From a virus: 64,000 nucleotides of DNA. The DNA lies in IMG/VR virus record IMGVR_UViG_3300036832_001295, positions 21,709-85,708 of that record, one strand, 5' to 3'. The position numbers were made by a program, and so were the translations under genes. Of the stretch, positions 43,275 to 50,005 are shown piece by piece. Below the pieces are notes generated by a model. That model was not told the DNA's origin and did not search any database. It saw nothing but the letters and a program-made list of their open reading frames with translations. The stretch's first letter is position 1. The number at the start of each line of letters is the position of its first letter.

Positions 43275-43615
43275 GTGGTGCTTCCTCTCGATTTCCGGGC
43301 TGATCTCTGGGCCTTGATGTAGGCAGTGGCGAAGTCGAACAGCCAGTCGTAGCAGTCCTCGCAGACGTAGCTGCGCTGCGCGCTGATCCGGGTCTGCACC
43401 GTGTAGAACCCGACGTAGCCCACGTCGCCGTCCACCGGCAGTCCGCTCAACAGGCCGATGCCGTCGTTGTCCGGGGTGCAGCAGATGTGCATGTCGCAGT
43501 GCAGCTTGTCCACGCCGTGCGTGACCCGCTGGCCGACCTCGCTGAGCAGCCCCAGCACCTCTAGCTCGTCGCGGACGAAGTTGGAGTCGGTGTAGTCCTC
43601 GATGACCGCGCTCAT
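43271..43615 (-). CDS. Early protein with several cysteines
   Basis: A 114-aa protein. LHCDMHICCTPDNDG and YVCEDCYDWLFDFATAY hold six Cys and two His, likely one or two zinc sites. N-terminal helix. Coupled to the 64-aa genes on both sides. Function unknown. Confidence 0.65.
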   Translation of the reverse strand: MSAVIEDYTDSNFVRDELEVLGLLSEVGQRVTHGVDKLHCDMHICCTPDNDGIGLLSGLPVDGDVGYVGFYTVQTRISAQRSYVCEDCYDWLFDFATAYIKAQRSARKSRGSTT

Positions 43616-43806
43616 GACTCGTCCCGGTAGCGGATGACGTGCATGCGGATCTTCTCGACCCGCCGGATGGCGCAGCCCGCGGCAGCGGCCGGGTCACGGT
43701 GCGTGTAGTGGGTGTGCGACTTGGCGGCATGGTAGACCGGCTTGTCGCAGGCAAGACAGACCGGCTGCACCAACGCAGCGACACGGCCCATTCCCTGGTT
43801 GCTCAT
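43612..43806 (-). CDS. Small zinc-knuckle protein, first of its unit
   Basis: A 64-aa basic protein with PVCLACDKPVYHAAKSHTHYTH, a probable C2H2-type zinc site, and a further Cys. First gene behind cassette 11. Function unknown. Confidence 0.65.
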   Translation of the reverse strand: MSNQGMGRVAALVQPVCLACDKPVYHAAKSHTHYTHRDPAAAAGCAIRRVEKIRMHVIRYRDES

Positions 43807-43849
43807 GGGTGGCTCTCCTGAGTAGCGATGAAGTAAGTTGATGGGTTCC

Positions 43850-43915
43850 ACCATAATGGTCGCAACCCGATGGTGCAAGCCCTGTGGCGATAGCTTTGTT
43901 TATGACCTGGGTCAT
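43850..43915 (-). promoter_or_regulatory. Early promoter cassette 11
   Basis: Operator ATGACCCAGGTCAT (43902-43915, perfect dyad of the variant ATGAC), -35 TTGCAC (43873-43878), 17-bp spacer, -10 TATGGT (43850-43855). Confidence 0.75.
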
Positions 43916-43983
43916 CTTTGCCTCTTGTGGACTACTCGGGCGAGCGGGACACTGCCGGACACGCGGCGCAGCCGCGCTGCGTG

Positions 43984-44013
43984 AAGAAGGGTGAGCACAA
44001 GAAGGGTGAGCAC
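43984..44013 (+). repeat. 15-bp tandem duplication carrying the ribosome-binding site
   Basis: AAGAAGGGTGAGCAC occurs twice in direct succession just before ATG 44015. Each copy holds an AAGG ribosome-binding core and an in-frame GTG (43991, 44006), so three in-frame starts are available. Confidence 0.75.
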
Positions 44014-44014
44014 A

Positions 44015-44611
44015 ATGCATGCTGTTCTGCTGCGTCGACTACTACTGCTACTGATTCTGGGGGTGAGTGTGCTCGCCGCCCCTGCGCACGCCGATGCACT
44101 GCCCGCCGGGTGCCACAACAGCGATGTGTTCGGCCCGGACGTGGCCTCGATGAAGCACGTCTACTCCTGCCTGAACGGCGGGCGGGCGATCCAGGTGCTG
44201 CAGTACCACAACCCGGGCGGGGTACTCGCCACCCAGTTGCAGTCGGACCCGGATGCCGGTGGGCCAAGCTGCGACTGGGCCATCCACTACTTCGCCAAGT
44301 GGTGTTACAGCGCGGGGTTGCCGTACCTGATCTGCGACCAGTTCTTCTACAACACGAACCTGGACCTGCACGGGCACCACTGCGCGAACCCGTTCTACGA
44401 CGACGGTCAGTCCTTCAGCGATCTATGGGACCACGTGGTGAACCTGACCCAGAACCACGTGTTCCGCAAATGCACGGTCGGCGCGTTGATCGGCGGTACT
44501 GGCAAATGGGCCGGGGCGGTGGTGGTCGGTGACTCGGCGGGCCCGGTCGGGATCATGGTGCTGGCCGGGATCGGCTGCGTCGGCGGCGTCATCTCCTACT
44601 ACTGGAACTGA
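44015..44611 (+). CDS. Secreted cysteine-rich protein with glycine-rich C-terminal helix
   Basis: A 198-aa protein. Signal peptide MHAVLLRRLLLLLILGVSVL with probable cleavage at AHA (about residue 26). The mature part has 8 Cys (33, 52, 86, 97, 108, 123, 153, 188), consistent with disulfides outside the cell. The last 40 residues are Gly/Val/Ile-rich (VGALIGGTGKWAGAVVVG...GIMVLAGIGCVGGVI), like a membrane-active glycine zipper. Two nt later the two-helix gene begins. Possibly a superinfection-exclusion or envelope-acting protein; no family recognised. Confidence 0.75.
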   Translation: MHAVLLRRLLLLLILGVSVLAAPAHADALPAGCHNSDVFGPDVASMKHVYSCLNGGRAIQVLQYHNPGGVLATQLQSDPDAGGPSCDWAIHYFAKWCYSAGLPYLICDQFFYNTNLDLHGHHCANPFYDDGQSFSDLWDHVVNLTQNHVFRKCTVGALIGGTGKWAGAVVVGDSAGPVGIMVLAGIGCVGGVISYYWN

Positions 44612-44613
44612 TC

Positions 44614-44787
44614 ATGAACACGCGACTGACCATCGTGTTCGTGGTGCTCTGGCTGGGCAGTGCGTTGCCGATCATCCATTACGGCCTGGACGGCGGCACC
44701 GACCTGACCAGCACGCTGGTGTTCGTGGCCACCGCAGTCGGTGCGCTGGCCGTTGTCTGGTTACTCCACCGGATGACCGCTAAGTGA
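44614..44787 (+). CDS. Two-helix membrane protein
   Basis: A 57-aa protein with two hydrophobic helices (about 5-21, LTIVFVVLWLGSALPII; about 33-51, STLVFVATAVGALAVVWLL) and a short polar loop (HYGLDGGTD). It starts 2 nt after the preceding gene, so they are cotranscribed. It could anchor or protect against its secreted partner, or be a small holin-like protein. Unknown family. Confidence 0.7.
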   Translation: MNTRLTIVFVVLWLGSALPIIHYGLDGGTDLTSTLVFVATAVGALAVVWLLHRMTAK

Positions 44788-44810
44788 CGAGGAAATAGTT
44801 GCCAAGGAAG

Positions 44811-44843
44811 ACATCGCCCCCGCAGTGATTGCGGGGGCGGTGT
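44811..44843. terminator. Strong bidirectional terminator
   Basis: ACATCGCCCCCGC, loop AGTGATT, GCGGGGGCGGTGT: a 13-bp stem with one mismatch, between convergent genes 44787 and 44880; T-rich flank on the plus side. Confidence 0.8.
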
Positions 44844-44879
44844 TAGGTTCGGGCGGTCGCCCCGGCGGGTTCTTGGAGT

Positions 44880-45269
44880 TCACCCTTCTTGCCCGCCGGG
44901 ACGACCCGTCTTGGGGGTCCGGCTCACCGACTCCTCGCGCACCATGGCGACGATCTGGTCGTGTCCGGCCAATGCCTGGATCTCGCTGATGTAACGCTGG
45001 GACTGGGCACCGTGGCCCTCGGGGTCGAAGACCATCGTCTCCCAGAGCACTGGCGGCCCCTCGCCGCCGAAGTTGTGGTCGTTGACCAGGAACACGGTGC
45101 TCACCCAGTGGTCGCCGACCTGGGTGGCGGCGATGCGCCGGTCCTTGTCGTGCTCGGACCCGGCGCATTCCAGGCAGATCGGCTGCAACGCTCGGTTGTA
45201 GGCCATCGGGCCGGAATCCTGTCTGTCGCATCCGGCGCAGGTGAACGGGTCACCGAAGGACCACATCAT
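44880..45269 (-). CDS. Zinc-ribbon protein
   Basis: A 129-aa protein. FTCAGCDRQDSG...PICLECAGSEHD is a typical paired CxxC ribbon in the first 40 residues; a beta/helix domain follows (DHWVSTVFLVNDHNFGG). ATG 45269 shares one base with the preceding stop; TTG 45272 and ATG 45266 are alternatives. Function unknown. Confidence 0.65.
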   Translation of the reverse strand: MMWSFGDPFTCAGCDRQDSGPMAYNRALQPICLECAGSEHDKDRRIAATQVGDHWVSTVFLVNDHNFGGEGPPVLWETMVFDPEGHGAQSQRYISEIQALAGHDQIVAMVREESVSRTPKTGRPGGQEG

Positions 45270-45502
45270 CAATCAGGTAGCAGCTGGTCCAGGTGGGCCA
45301 GTGCCGCGGTCTTGGTGTTGAACACCTGTTGCACGTCCAACCCGGGCGGGCCGACCAGCATCCAGTCGAGCGTCGCGCCCTGCGCATGATAACCGCGGGT
45401 CAAGGTGAACGCGCCCTGCTCGGTGAGCACCTTGTACTGGCTCACGATGGGGAATCCCTCCGGGTCGGAGAAGATATGCCACACTTGGTACTTGCGGCCC
45501 AT
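45269..45502 (-). CDS. Unknown small protein
   Basis: A 77-aa alpha/beta protein (YQVWHIFSDPEGFPIVSQYKVL..., ATLDWMLVGPPG). Middle of a three-gene unit joined by TGATG overlaps. Function unknown. Confidence 0.6.
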   Translation of the reverse strand: MGRKYQVWHIFSDPEGFPIVSQYKVLTEQGAFTLTRGYHAQGATLDWMLVGPPGLDVQQVFNTKTAALAHLDQLLPD

Positions 45503-45720
45503 CAGACAACCCAGGTCTCAACCCGCCACCAGGACCGCCGCCGGTTCGCGATCTCGTCCAGCACCGGGTCCAGGCCCGCGGGGTCGATGTAGAGCGTGGT
45601 GGTGTCGTTGGTGCCGTGCGTGCGGTGCCACCACGGGTCGGCGGCATCACGCACCGCCTGGATGGCGTCCACGTCCTGCTGGGTCTCCCAGTCGCCGTGC
45701 TGGATCTGTACAGCGATCAT
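45502..45720 (-). CDS. Unknown small protein
   Basis: A 72-aa protein (MIAVQIQHGDWETQQDV..., TTTLYIDPAGLDPVLDEI, Trp-rich end RRRSWWRVETW). First gene behind promoter 45764-45792. Function unknown. Confidence 0.6.
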   Translation of the reverse strand: MIAVQIQHGDWETQQDVDAIQAVRDAADPWWHRTHGTNDTTTLYIDPAGLDPVLDEIANRRRSWWRVETWVV

Positions 45721-45763
45721 TACAGCGTAGCTCCTTAGTAACGATCAGTAGATGACTAGTCAC

Positions 45764-45792
45764 AACCTAGTGGTTGTAACCCGATGGCGCAA
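45764..45792 (-). promoter_or_regulatory. Early-type promoter lacking the CRP-like site
   Basis: -35 TTGCGC (45787-45792), 17-bp spacer, -10 TAGGTT (45764-45769). The usual operator and the AACAAAG box are missing; instead a perfect palindrome TGTCATGACA lies at 45802-45811. This copy may answer to a different regulator. Confidence 0.6.
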
Positions 45793-45803
45793 GCTCTGTT
45801 CTG

Positions 45804-45977
45804 TCATGACATCTGGATCGTGGTGGTTCGGGTCACGATCCGTCGGTCCAGGTCCAGCATCGCCAGCACCGCCAACGCCTCGACCCGCGGTACCCGCGTC
45901 ACCACCACATGCTGGACGTGGTGCAGAAGCTCGTCGCTGAACTCGTAGTCCTCTTCGCTCTGCCAGGCCCACTTCAT
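45804..45977 (-). CDS. Small unknown protein downstream of RHH gene
   Basis: A 57-aa protein (MKWAWQSEEDYEFSDELLHHV..., VTRVPRVEALAVLAMLDLDRRI). ATG 45977 overlaps the RHH gene's stop (ATGA). Its end covers the palindrome of the next promoter. With the RHH protein it forms a toxin/antitoxin-like arrangement, though no toxin family is recognised. Confidence 0.55.
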   Translation of the reverse strand: MKWAWQSEEDYEFSDELLHHVQHVVVTRVPRVEALAVLAMLDLDRRIVTRTTTIQMS

Positions 45978-46261
45978 TGCGGCCACGCCGCCAGCACACT
46001 GATCCGCCCGTCGGCGTCGAAGGCGTGCGAGATGATCCGGCCATCCCGCTCGGTGATCAGGTCCAACACCGCCTGAGCGGCCTGCGCCGACTCGGCGCTG
46101 ACCAACTCGAAGCTCTCCCGGTGCCCATCCCGCATGGTGTCGTTCAGGGCCGCAGACAGCAGGTCTCGGACGAACTCCTTGGGATCCAGACCCTTCTCCT
46201 TGGCCGCGTCGTCCAGCCGCTCGGCCAGGTCTTTGGGCAGCCACAGGTTCTGATTGGCCAT
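45974..46261 (-). CDS. Ribbon-helix-helix DNA-binding protein
   Basis: A 95-aa protein. The first 42 residues (NLWLPKDLAERLDDAAKEKG..., DPKEFVRDLLSAAL) give the strand-helix-helix signature of CopG/Arc-type repressors. The C-terminal half is a small alpha/beta domain ending in AWPQ. Could regulate this minus-strand group or nearby promoters. Confidence 0.65.
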   Translation of the reverse strand: MANQNLWLPKDLAERLDDAAKEKGLDPKEFVRDLLSAALNDTMRDGHRESFELVSAESAQAAQAVLDLITERDGRIISHAFDADGRISVLAAWPQ

Positions 46262-46263
46262 GC

Positions 46264-46644
46264 TCACATCCGTATCGGTTGATCGAACTCCATCTCGGCC
46301 AGGCACAGGGTGGTGACAGTGTCCAGCTTGGCCTGCGCCTTGGGGATGTTCTCCTCTTCCAGGGCCTGTGCCACGGCCCGGACCAAGGTCAATACCCGTT
46401 CCGGAAAGGCGGGCGGGAACGGGTCGGAGACCGGGTTGGCCTGTTCCCAGTCATGCATCAGATGCCTGCGTGCGGACGCCTCGAACACCTCGGCCCGATG
46501 TGTCTGGCACACCTCGGCGGGGATGCCGTCGGCCAGCACGAACCCGGACAGCATCCGCTGCGCGGTCTCCTCGTCCAGGTCCATCCCGGCTTTGCGCAGG
46601 GTGCGCCGTAGCTCGGCGCTCAGACCCCGGTGGTAGCGGATCAT
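46264..46644 (-). CDS. Unknown helical protein
   Basis: A 126-aa protein, largely helical (GLSAELRRTLRKAGMDLDEE..., VLTLVRAVAQALEEENI). First gene of a three-gene minus-strand group; a 122-nt region separates it from the divergent lipoprotein gene. Function unknown. Confidence 0.6.
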   Translation of the reverse strand: MIRYHRGLSAELRRTLRKAGMDLDEETAQRMLSGFVLADGIPAEVCQTHRAEVFEASARRHLMHDWEQANPVSDPFPPAFPERVLTLVRAVAQALEEENIPKAQAKLDTVTTLCLAEMEFDQPIRM

Positions 46645-46766
46645 GCCGGGAGCCTAGTGGGGATCTGAACGGGACGCGCACGCCAGGGCAGGTACGGCCG
46701 GTAACTGCTGTGCGAACCTGCCGGGCCGCAAAGTAGCGATGGCCGCCGTCCCCGAGGAGGGTCCCA

Positions 46767-47684
46767 ATGTCCCGTCCCGCACCGCACCGAGGCAAGCTGC
46801 TCGCACTGGCCGCATTGGCCGCCCTCGGGCTGGTAGCCAGTGGCTGCGCAGCCCTGAACACCTCGGCCGACGCCGCGCCGAACTGCCACGGCAAGCACCA
46901 CACCTGCCCGACCCCGACGCCTACCCCGACCCCACCGCCGACCTCGGGCGGAGGCGGCGGCACCTGGCTGTGCACCACCACCAGCTACACCGGCCGGTGC
47001 GGCATCGCCTGGTCGAGTGTCTCGTTCTGCGGCTACCCGCTGATCACCGGCATCGTGGGCGGCACCAACGGCGGTTGTGCCTACGTGGACCAGAACGTCT
47101 GGTCACCGATCAGCGGCGAGAAGCAGACGCTGAACGCGAACAGCCCCGGCGACTGGGAGGTCATCAGCAACACCCCGGTCAACCCGTCCGGCTCGGTGAC
47201 CACCTTCGCGAACGTGGGCGCGCCCTACAGCGAGGTGCCGCTGTCCGGCTTCGTCAGCGTGACGTCCAGCTTCAACGAGACGATGCCGCACAACTCGGCC
47301 ACCAGTGGCTGGGCGATGTATGACAACTGGTTCGACAACGGCAAGTACGAGGTGATGATCCAGCACGACTTCACCCGCAACGGGCCGTGCGACTACGCGG
47401 CGGTGGCCAGCTTCACCGGCAAGCTGTGGGGGCTGTGCACCTTCGGCACCACCTTCGCCTGGAAGCTGGCCGCGCCCGGTTCGGTGGTCGGCTCGAACGC
47501 CACCGCGAACGAGTCCAGTGGCAGCATCGACATCAAGGCGATGACGAACTGGCTGGTCGCGCACGGCTACATGAGCGCCAACCCGACCGTCACCAACCTG
47601 TCCTACGGCTGGGAGATTTGCTCCACTGGCGGGCTCGCCGAGACGTTCCAGGTCAACAGCTACTCATTGCTGGCCACCCCCTGA
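46767..47684 (+). CDS. Lipoprotein with GH12-like (glucanase-type) domain
   Basis: A 305-aa protein. Lipoprotein signal with lipobox VASGC (Cys27), a PTPTPTPTPPPTSGGGGG linker (about 48-65), then a domain whose landmarks fit glycoside hydrolase 12: FVSVTSSFNETMPHN, WAMYDNWFDN, YEVMIQHDF and the C-terminal YGWEICSTGGLAETF. GH12 enzymes cut beta-1,4/1,3-glucans; the Glu residues of EVMIQ and WEIC are catalytic candidates. Surface-anchored cargo, possibly modifying the host surface. RBS GAGGAGGG 7 nt before ATG. Family call is tentative. Confidence 0.65.
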   Translation: MSRPAPHRGKLLALAALAALGLVASGCAALNTSADAAPNCHGKHHTCPTPTPTPTPPPTSGGGGGTWLCTTTSYTGRCGIAWSSVSFCGYPLITGIVGGTNGGCAYVDQNVWSPISGEKQTLNANSPGDWEVISNTPVNPSGSVTTFANVGAPYSEVPLSGFVSVTSSFNETMPHNSATSGWAMYDNWFDNGKYEVMIQHDFTRNGPCDYAAVASFTGKLWGLCTFGTTFAWKLAAPGSVVGSNATANESSGSIDIKAMTNWLVAHGYMSANPTVTNLSYGWEICSTGGLAETFQVNSYSLLATP

Positions 47685-47691
47685 ACCTCAG

Positions 47692-47877
47692 CTAGGCGCA
47701 GGCGTGCGTGTCGCCGTGCGCGGGATGCGCCGCGGGTAGCGGGCACTCGGCGCAGCCGATACCCGACTCGGTCGGTGCCAGCGGATGCGCGAAGATACCT
47801 AGCCCGCTTTGCCGGGGATGGGGGTAGACGACCTTCCCACCACGCAGCCGGACCGGTCCGTCATGACGTGTGCTCAT
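47692..47877 (-). CDS. Small CxxC protein
   Basis: A 61-aa protein with IGCAECPLPAAHPAHGDTHACA at its end (Cys/His-rich, probable zinc site). ATG 47877 overlaps the preceding gene by 17 nt. Function unknown. Confidence 0.5.
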   Translation of the reverse strand: MSTRHDGPVRLRGGKVVYPHPRQSGLGIFAHPLAPTESGIGCAECPLPAAHPAHGDTHACA

Positions 47878-48127
47878 GAGATTTCACCTCCTTGATGATG
47901 GCCTCCGCGGCGGCGGTCAGTCCGGCCAGCAGTAGACCGATCTCCCGTTTGCCGCGCGCCTCGATGTCGTGCCAGGCCATCCGTCCGGCCAGCTTGACCC
48001 GCCAACATAGATCGTTGCCTCCTTCGACCAGGGCCCAGGACTTGACCAGGCCGTGTGCCTGGTGTTGGTCCAGGGCCAGGCCGATGGAGGCGATGTTCAT
48101 CCGCCGGGTGTCGATGTCGTCGCTCAT
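47861..48127 (-). CDS. Unknown small protein
   Basis: An 88-aa protein (MSDDIDTRRMNIASIGLALDQ..., LLLAGLTAAAEAIIKEV), helical end and one Cys. ATG 48127 lies 2 nt after the preceding stop. Function unknown. Confidence 0.6.
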   Translation of the reverse strand: MSDDIDTRRMNIASIGLALDQHQAHGLVKSWALVEGGNDLCWRVKLAGRMAWHDIEARGKREIGLLLAGLTAAAEAIIKEVKSHEHTS

Positions 48128-48129
48128 GA

Positions 48130-48390
48130 CTAGTTGTCCTTCCGGTTGTGGACTGTCTTGATCGCGTCCAGGTGGACACTGCGGGAGCGGCCCGTCATGG
48201 TCATCACGTCGACCCACTGCCGACCGCTGGGGCCGGTCATCAGGGCGATGAACGTACAACGGGTACCGGTGCTGCGGGGCGGCAGGATGACGGTGACCTC
48301 CTGGCCGCTGACCAGCCGCCGACCATGCCAGGTCATCTCGTGTGCCGCGGTCGTCGTAATGCAGCTGGTGCTGGGGATGGTGGCTTTCAC
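48130..48390 (-). CDS. Unknown small protein
   Basis: An 86-aa beta-rich protein (GRRLVSGQEVTVILPPRS..., TFIALMTGPSGRQWVDVMTMT). GTG 48390 is chosen because AAGGAG lies 8 nt upstream and because the longer in-frame ATG at 48471 lies upstream of the promoter. Function unknown. Confidence 0.6.
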   Translation of the reverse strand: MKATIPSTSCITTTAAHEMTWHGRRLVSGQEVTVILPPRSTGTRCTFIALMTGPSGRQWVDVMTMTGRSRSVHLDAIKTVHNRKDN

Positions 48391-48432
48391 CTTCGATGGC
48401 TCCTTAGAGTAATGGTTGGTGCGACGAGTACC

Positions 48433-48461
48433 ATCGTAAACGATGACTCCGGAAATGTCAA
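48433..48461 (-). promoter_or_regulatory. Near-consensus promoter, leftward
   Basis: -35 TTGACA (48456-48461), 17-bp spacer, -10 TACGAT (48433-48438). No CRP-like site. Back to back with the rightward promoter at 48483. Confidence 0.75.
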
Positions 48462-48482
48462 ATCGGGTCATACTCGCTGAGC

Positions 48483-48511
48483 TTGCGTCACTGCACTCTA
48501 TGCGCTAGTGT
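48483..48511 (+). promoter_or_regulatory. Promoter of the 48.5-49.9 kb operon
   Basis: -35 TTGCGT (48483-48488), 17-bp spacer, -10 TAGTGT (48506-48511). Only 21 bp separate its -35 from that of the leftward promoter. Confidence 0.75.
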
Positions 48512-48553
48512 CACCGCCGTCAACTTCAACGCACACAGGAAGCGAGCCACCTG

Positions 48554-48832
48554 ATGCTCACCGTTACTACCCCCACCGGCTGGACCTACGAGGGGCCGGA
48601 CTACAGCGTCGGTATCTTCGGCGGCGGCTGGATCCACGAGGACTGCCCGGTCGATACCGAGGACGAGGTCAACGTCACCGAGGAACCGATCAAGAGCGAG
48701 CACCACGGTGTCGGCGCGGCGCGCAGCATCCGCACCACCTACCAGCTGACCTGTTCGGCTTGCGGGCAGTCCACCGAGGTAGCCGACGAGGACTGGGACC
48801 CGGAGCCGGGTTCGATGGACGAAGACTGGTGA
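48554..48832 (+). CDS. Small protein with zinc knuckle
   Basis: A 92-aa acidic protein (MLTVTTPTGWTYEGPDYSV...). QLTCSACGQSTEVADEDWD near residue 70 plus Cys31 could hold a zinc. First gene of the operon; overlaps the next by 4 nt (GTGA). Function unknown. Confidence 0.65.
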   Translation: MLTVTTPTGWTYEGPDYSVGIFGGGWIHEDCPVDTEDEVNVTEEPIKSEHHGVGAARSIRTTYQLTCSACGQSTEVADEDWDPEPGSMDEDW

Positions 48833-49275
48833 AACGCCCGATCGGGCCCGGTACCCGGGTCGTCTACTACTTCTGGAACGAGGTCACCGCGACCAGGTTC
48901 GGCCGTGACCAGGACAATCCGTTCGTGCATACCGGCACCGTCACCTACGTGGCCCGCGGCAAGGCGCGGGTGCAGTGGGACGACCAGCCCGAACCGACCC
49001 TGGTGCCGGTCCGCGAGCTTCACCGGGCCAACCACCTGGGCGAAGGCATCACCTTCCGGGCCGAGGACAACCGCGACTACCGCGGCTACACCAACCAGGA
49101 CTGGCAGACCTACCACAACATGCCGACGATCCGACGCAAGCTGAGCTTCCGCCAGTATCTACGTCGACACCGGGAGCACCGGCTGCGCTACGACGAACCG
49201 ATGCACGCGCAGGCCCGGCTGCGGATCAGGGCCGAGCAGTACCGCCTCGACAAGCAACCGAGAGGAACCCGCTGA
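48829..49275 (+). CDS. Unknown protein with SH3-like start
   Basis: A 148-aa protein, GTG start coupled to the previous stop. Residues 5-70 look like a small barrel (GTRVVYYFWNEVTATRF..., TGTVTYVARGKARVQWDDQP, TLVPVRELHRANH). The C-terminus is basic and helical (RRKLSFRQYLRRHREHRLRY). Function unknown, perhaps nucleic-acid binding. Confidence 0.6.
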   Translation: MKRPIGPGTRVVYYFWNEVTATRFGRDQDNPFVHTGTVTYVARGKARVQWDDQPEPTLVPVRELHRANHLGEGITFRAEDNRDYRGYTNQDWQTYHNMPTIRRKLSFRQYLRRHREHRLRYDEPMHAQARLRIRAEQYRLDKQPRGTR

Positions 49276-49436
49276 TGGCCCTGCTGCTGATGTTCGTCGT
49301 GCTGGTGATCGTGACCGCCGCGGTTACGGTGATCGTGGCCCGGCATGCCCGGTGGGCCCGGGAGGCCCCGGCGGACGAGGAGTGGATCAACATCCTGAAG
49401 AGTTGGAACCAGAGGTTCAAGCAGGACGGCAGATGA
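49275..49436 (+). CDS. Small single-pass membrane protein
   Basis: A 53-aa protein with one N-terminal membrane helix (about 2-22; ALLLMFVVLVIVTAAVTVIV) and a charged tail (EEWINILKSWNQRFKQD). Start TGATG-coupled to the preceding gene. Function unknown. Confidence 0.65.
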   Translation: MALLLMFVVLVIVTAAVTVIVARHARWAREAPADEEWINILKSWNQRFKQDGR

Positions 49437-49930
49437 GTTCCCCGCTCGATAGGTTGGCTGAGTTCATCGCCCGGGCCACCGTGGACTACCGCAAGGGACC
49501 GGAGGTGGACTCCCGGCAGATCGGCAACATGCGGGCCGTCGAGATCTTCGACATGCCTGCGGCCGAGCAGGCACCTCCTTCGGCTGTCGATGTCGGCTTT
49601 GTACTGGTCGGCTTCACCGAGCACGCCGCCGATCAGGAGGGCTTCGGCAAGCTGCTCGCGGCAGCGGTTACCGGGCCCGGTGCCTATCACACGTTCGCGC
49701 CCGGGGAGTTCCTGGGCGGGCCGTCCTACATCACTGCCGGTGCCTGGATCGGCAGCCAGGATCTCGCGCTGCGGCTCTATGCACTGTTGGAGCACTACGA
49801 ATTGGCGCAGGTGGTTACGCCTGCCCGGCTCGTGGACGGGATCGAGGAGGAGAAGGCCCGGGAAATGATGGGTCGGGGTTTCGTGATGTTCGCGCCTACC
49901 CCCAAGTTGAAAGAGTTACTCACAACCTAG
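49433..49930 (+). CDS. Unknown soluble protein
   Basis: A 165-aa alpha/beta protein (FVLVGFTEHAADQEGFGKLLAAA..., GPSYITAGAWIGSQDLALRLYALLEHY). ATG 49433 overlaps the preceding stop. Last gene of its operon. Function unknown. Confidence 0.65.
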   Translation: MSSPLDRLAEFIARATVDYRKGPEVDSRQIGNMRAVEIFDMPAAEQAPPSAVDVGFVLVGFTEHAADQEGFGKLLAAAVTGPGAYHTFAPGEFLGGPSYITAGAWIGSQDLALRLYALLEHYELAQVVTPARLVDGIEEEKAREMMGRGFVMFAPTPKLKELLTT

Positions 49931-49938
49931 TGCAGCAC

Positions 49939-49967
49939 TTGCACGTTAGCATTTCCCAGTGTAGTGT
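49939..49967 (+). promoter_or_regulatory. Promoter of the 50.0-51.9 kb operon
   Basis: -35 TTGCAC (49939-49944), 17-bp spacer, -10 TAGTGT (49962-49967). The leader CTACTTACTGATACGGAGCCA matches the minus-strand early leaders. Confidence 0.75.
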
Positions 49968-50005
49968 TTACTGCACAAGCTACTTACTGATACGGAGCCA
50001 TCACA

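Noticed and set aside
48391-48471. ATG 48471 as start of the 86-aa gene
   Set aside because: It lies upstream of the near-consensus promoter; GTG 48390 has the ribosome-binding site at correct distance.
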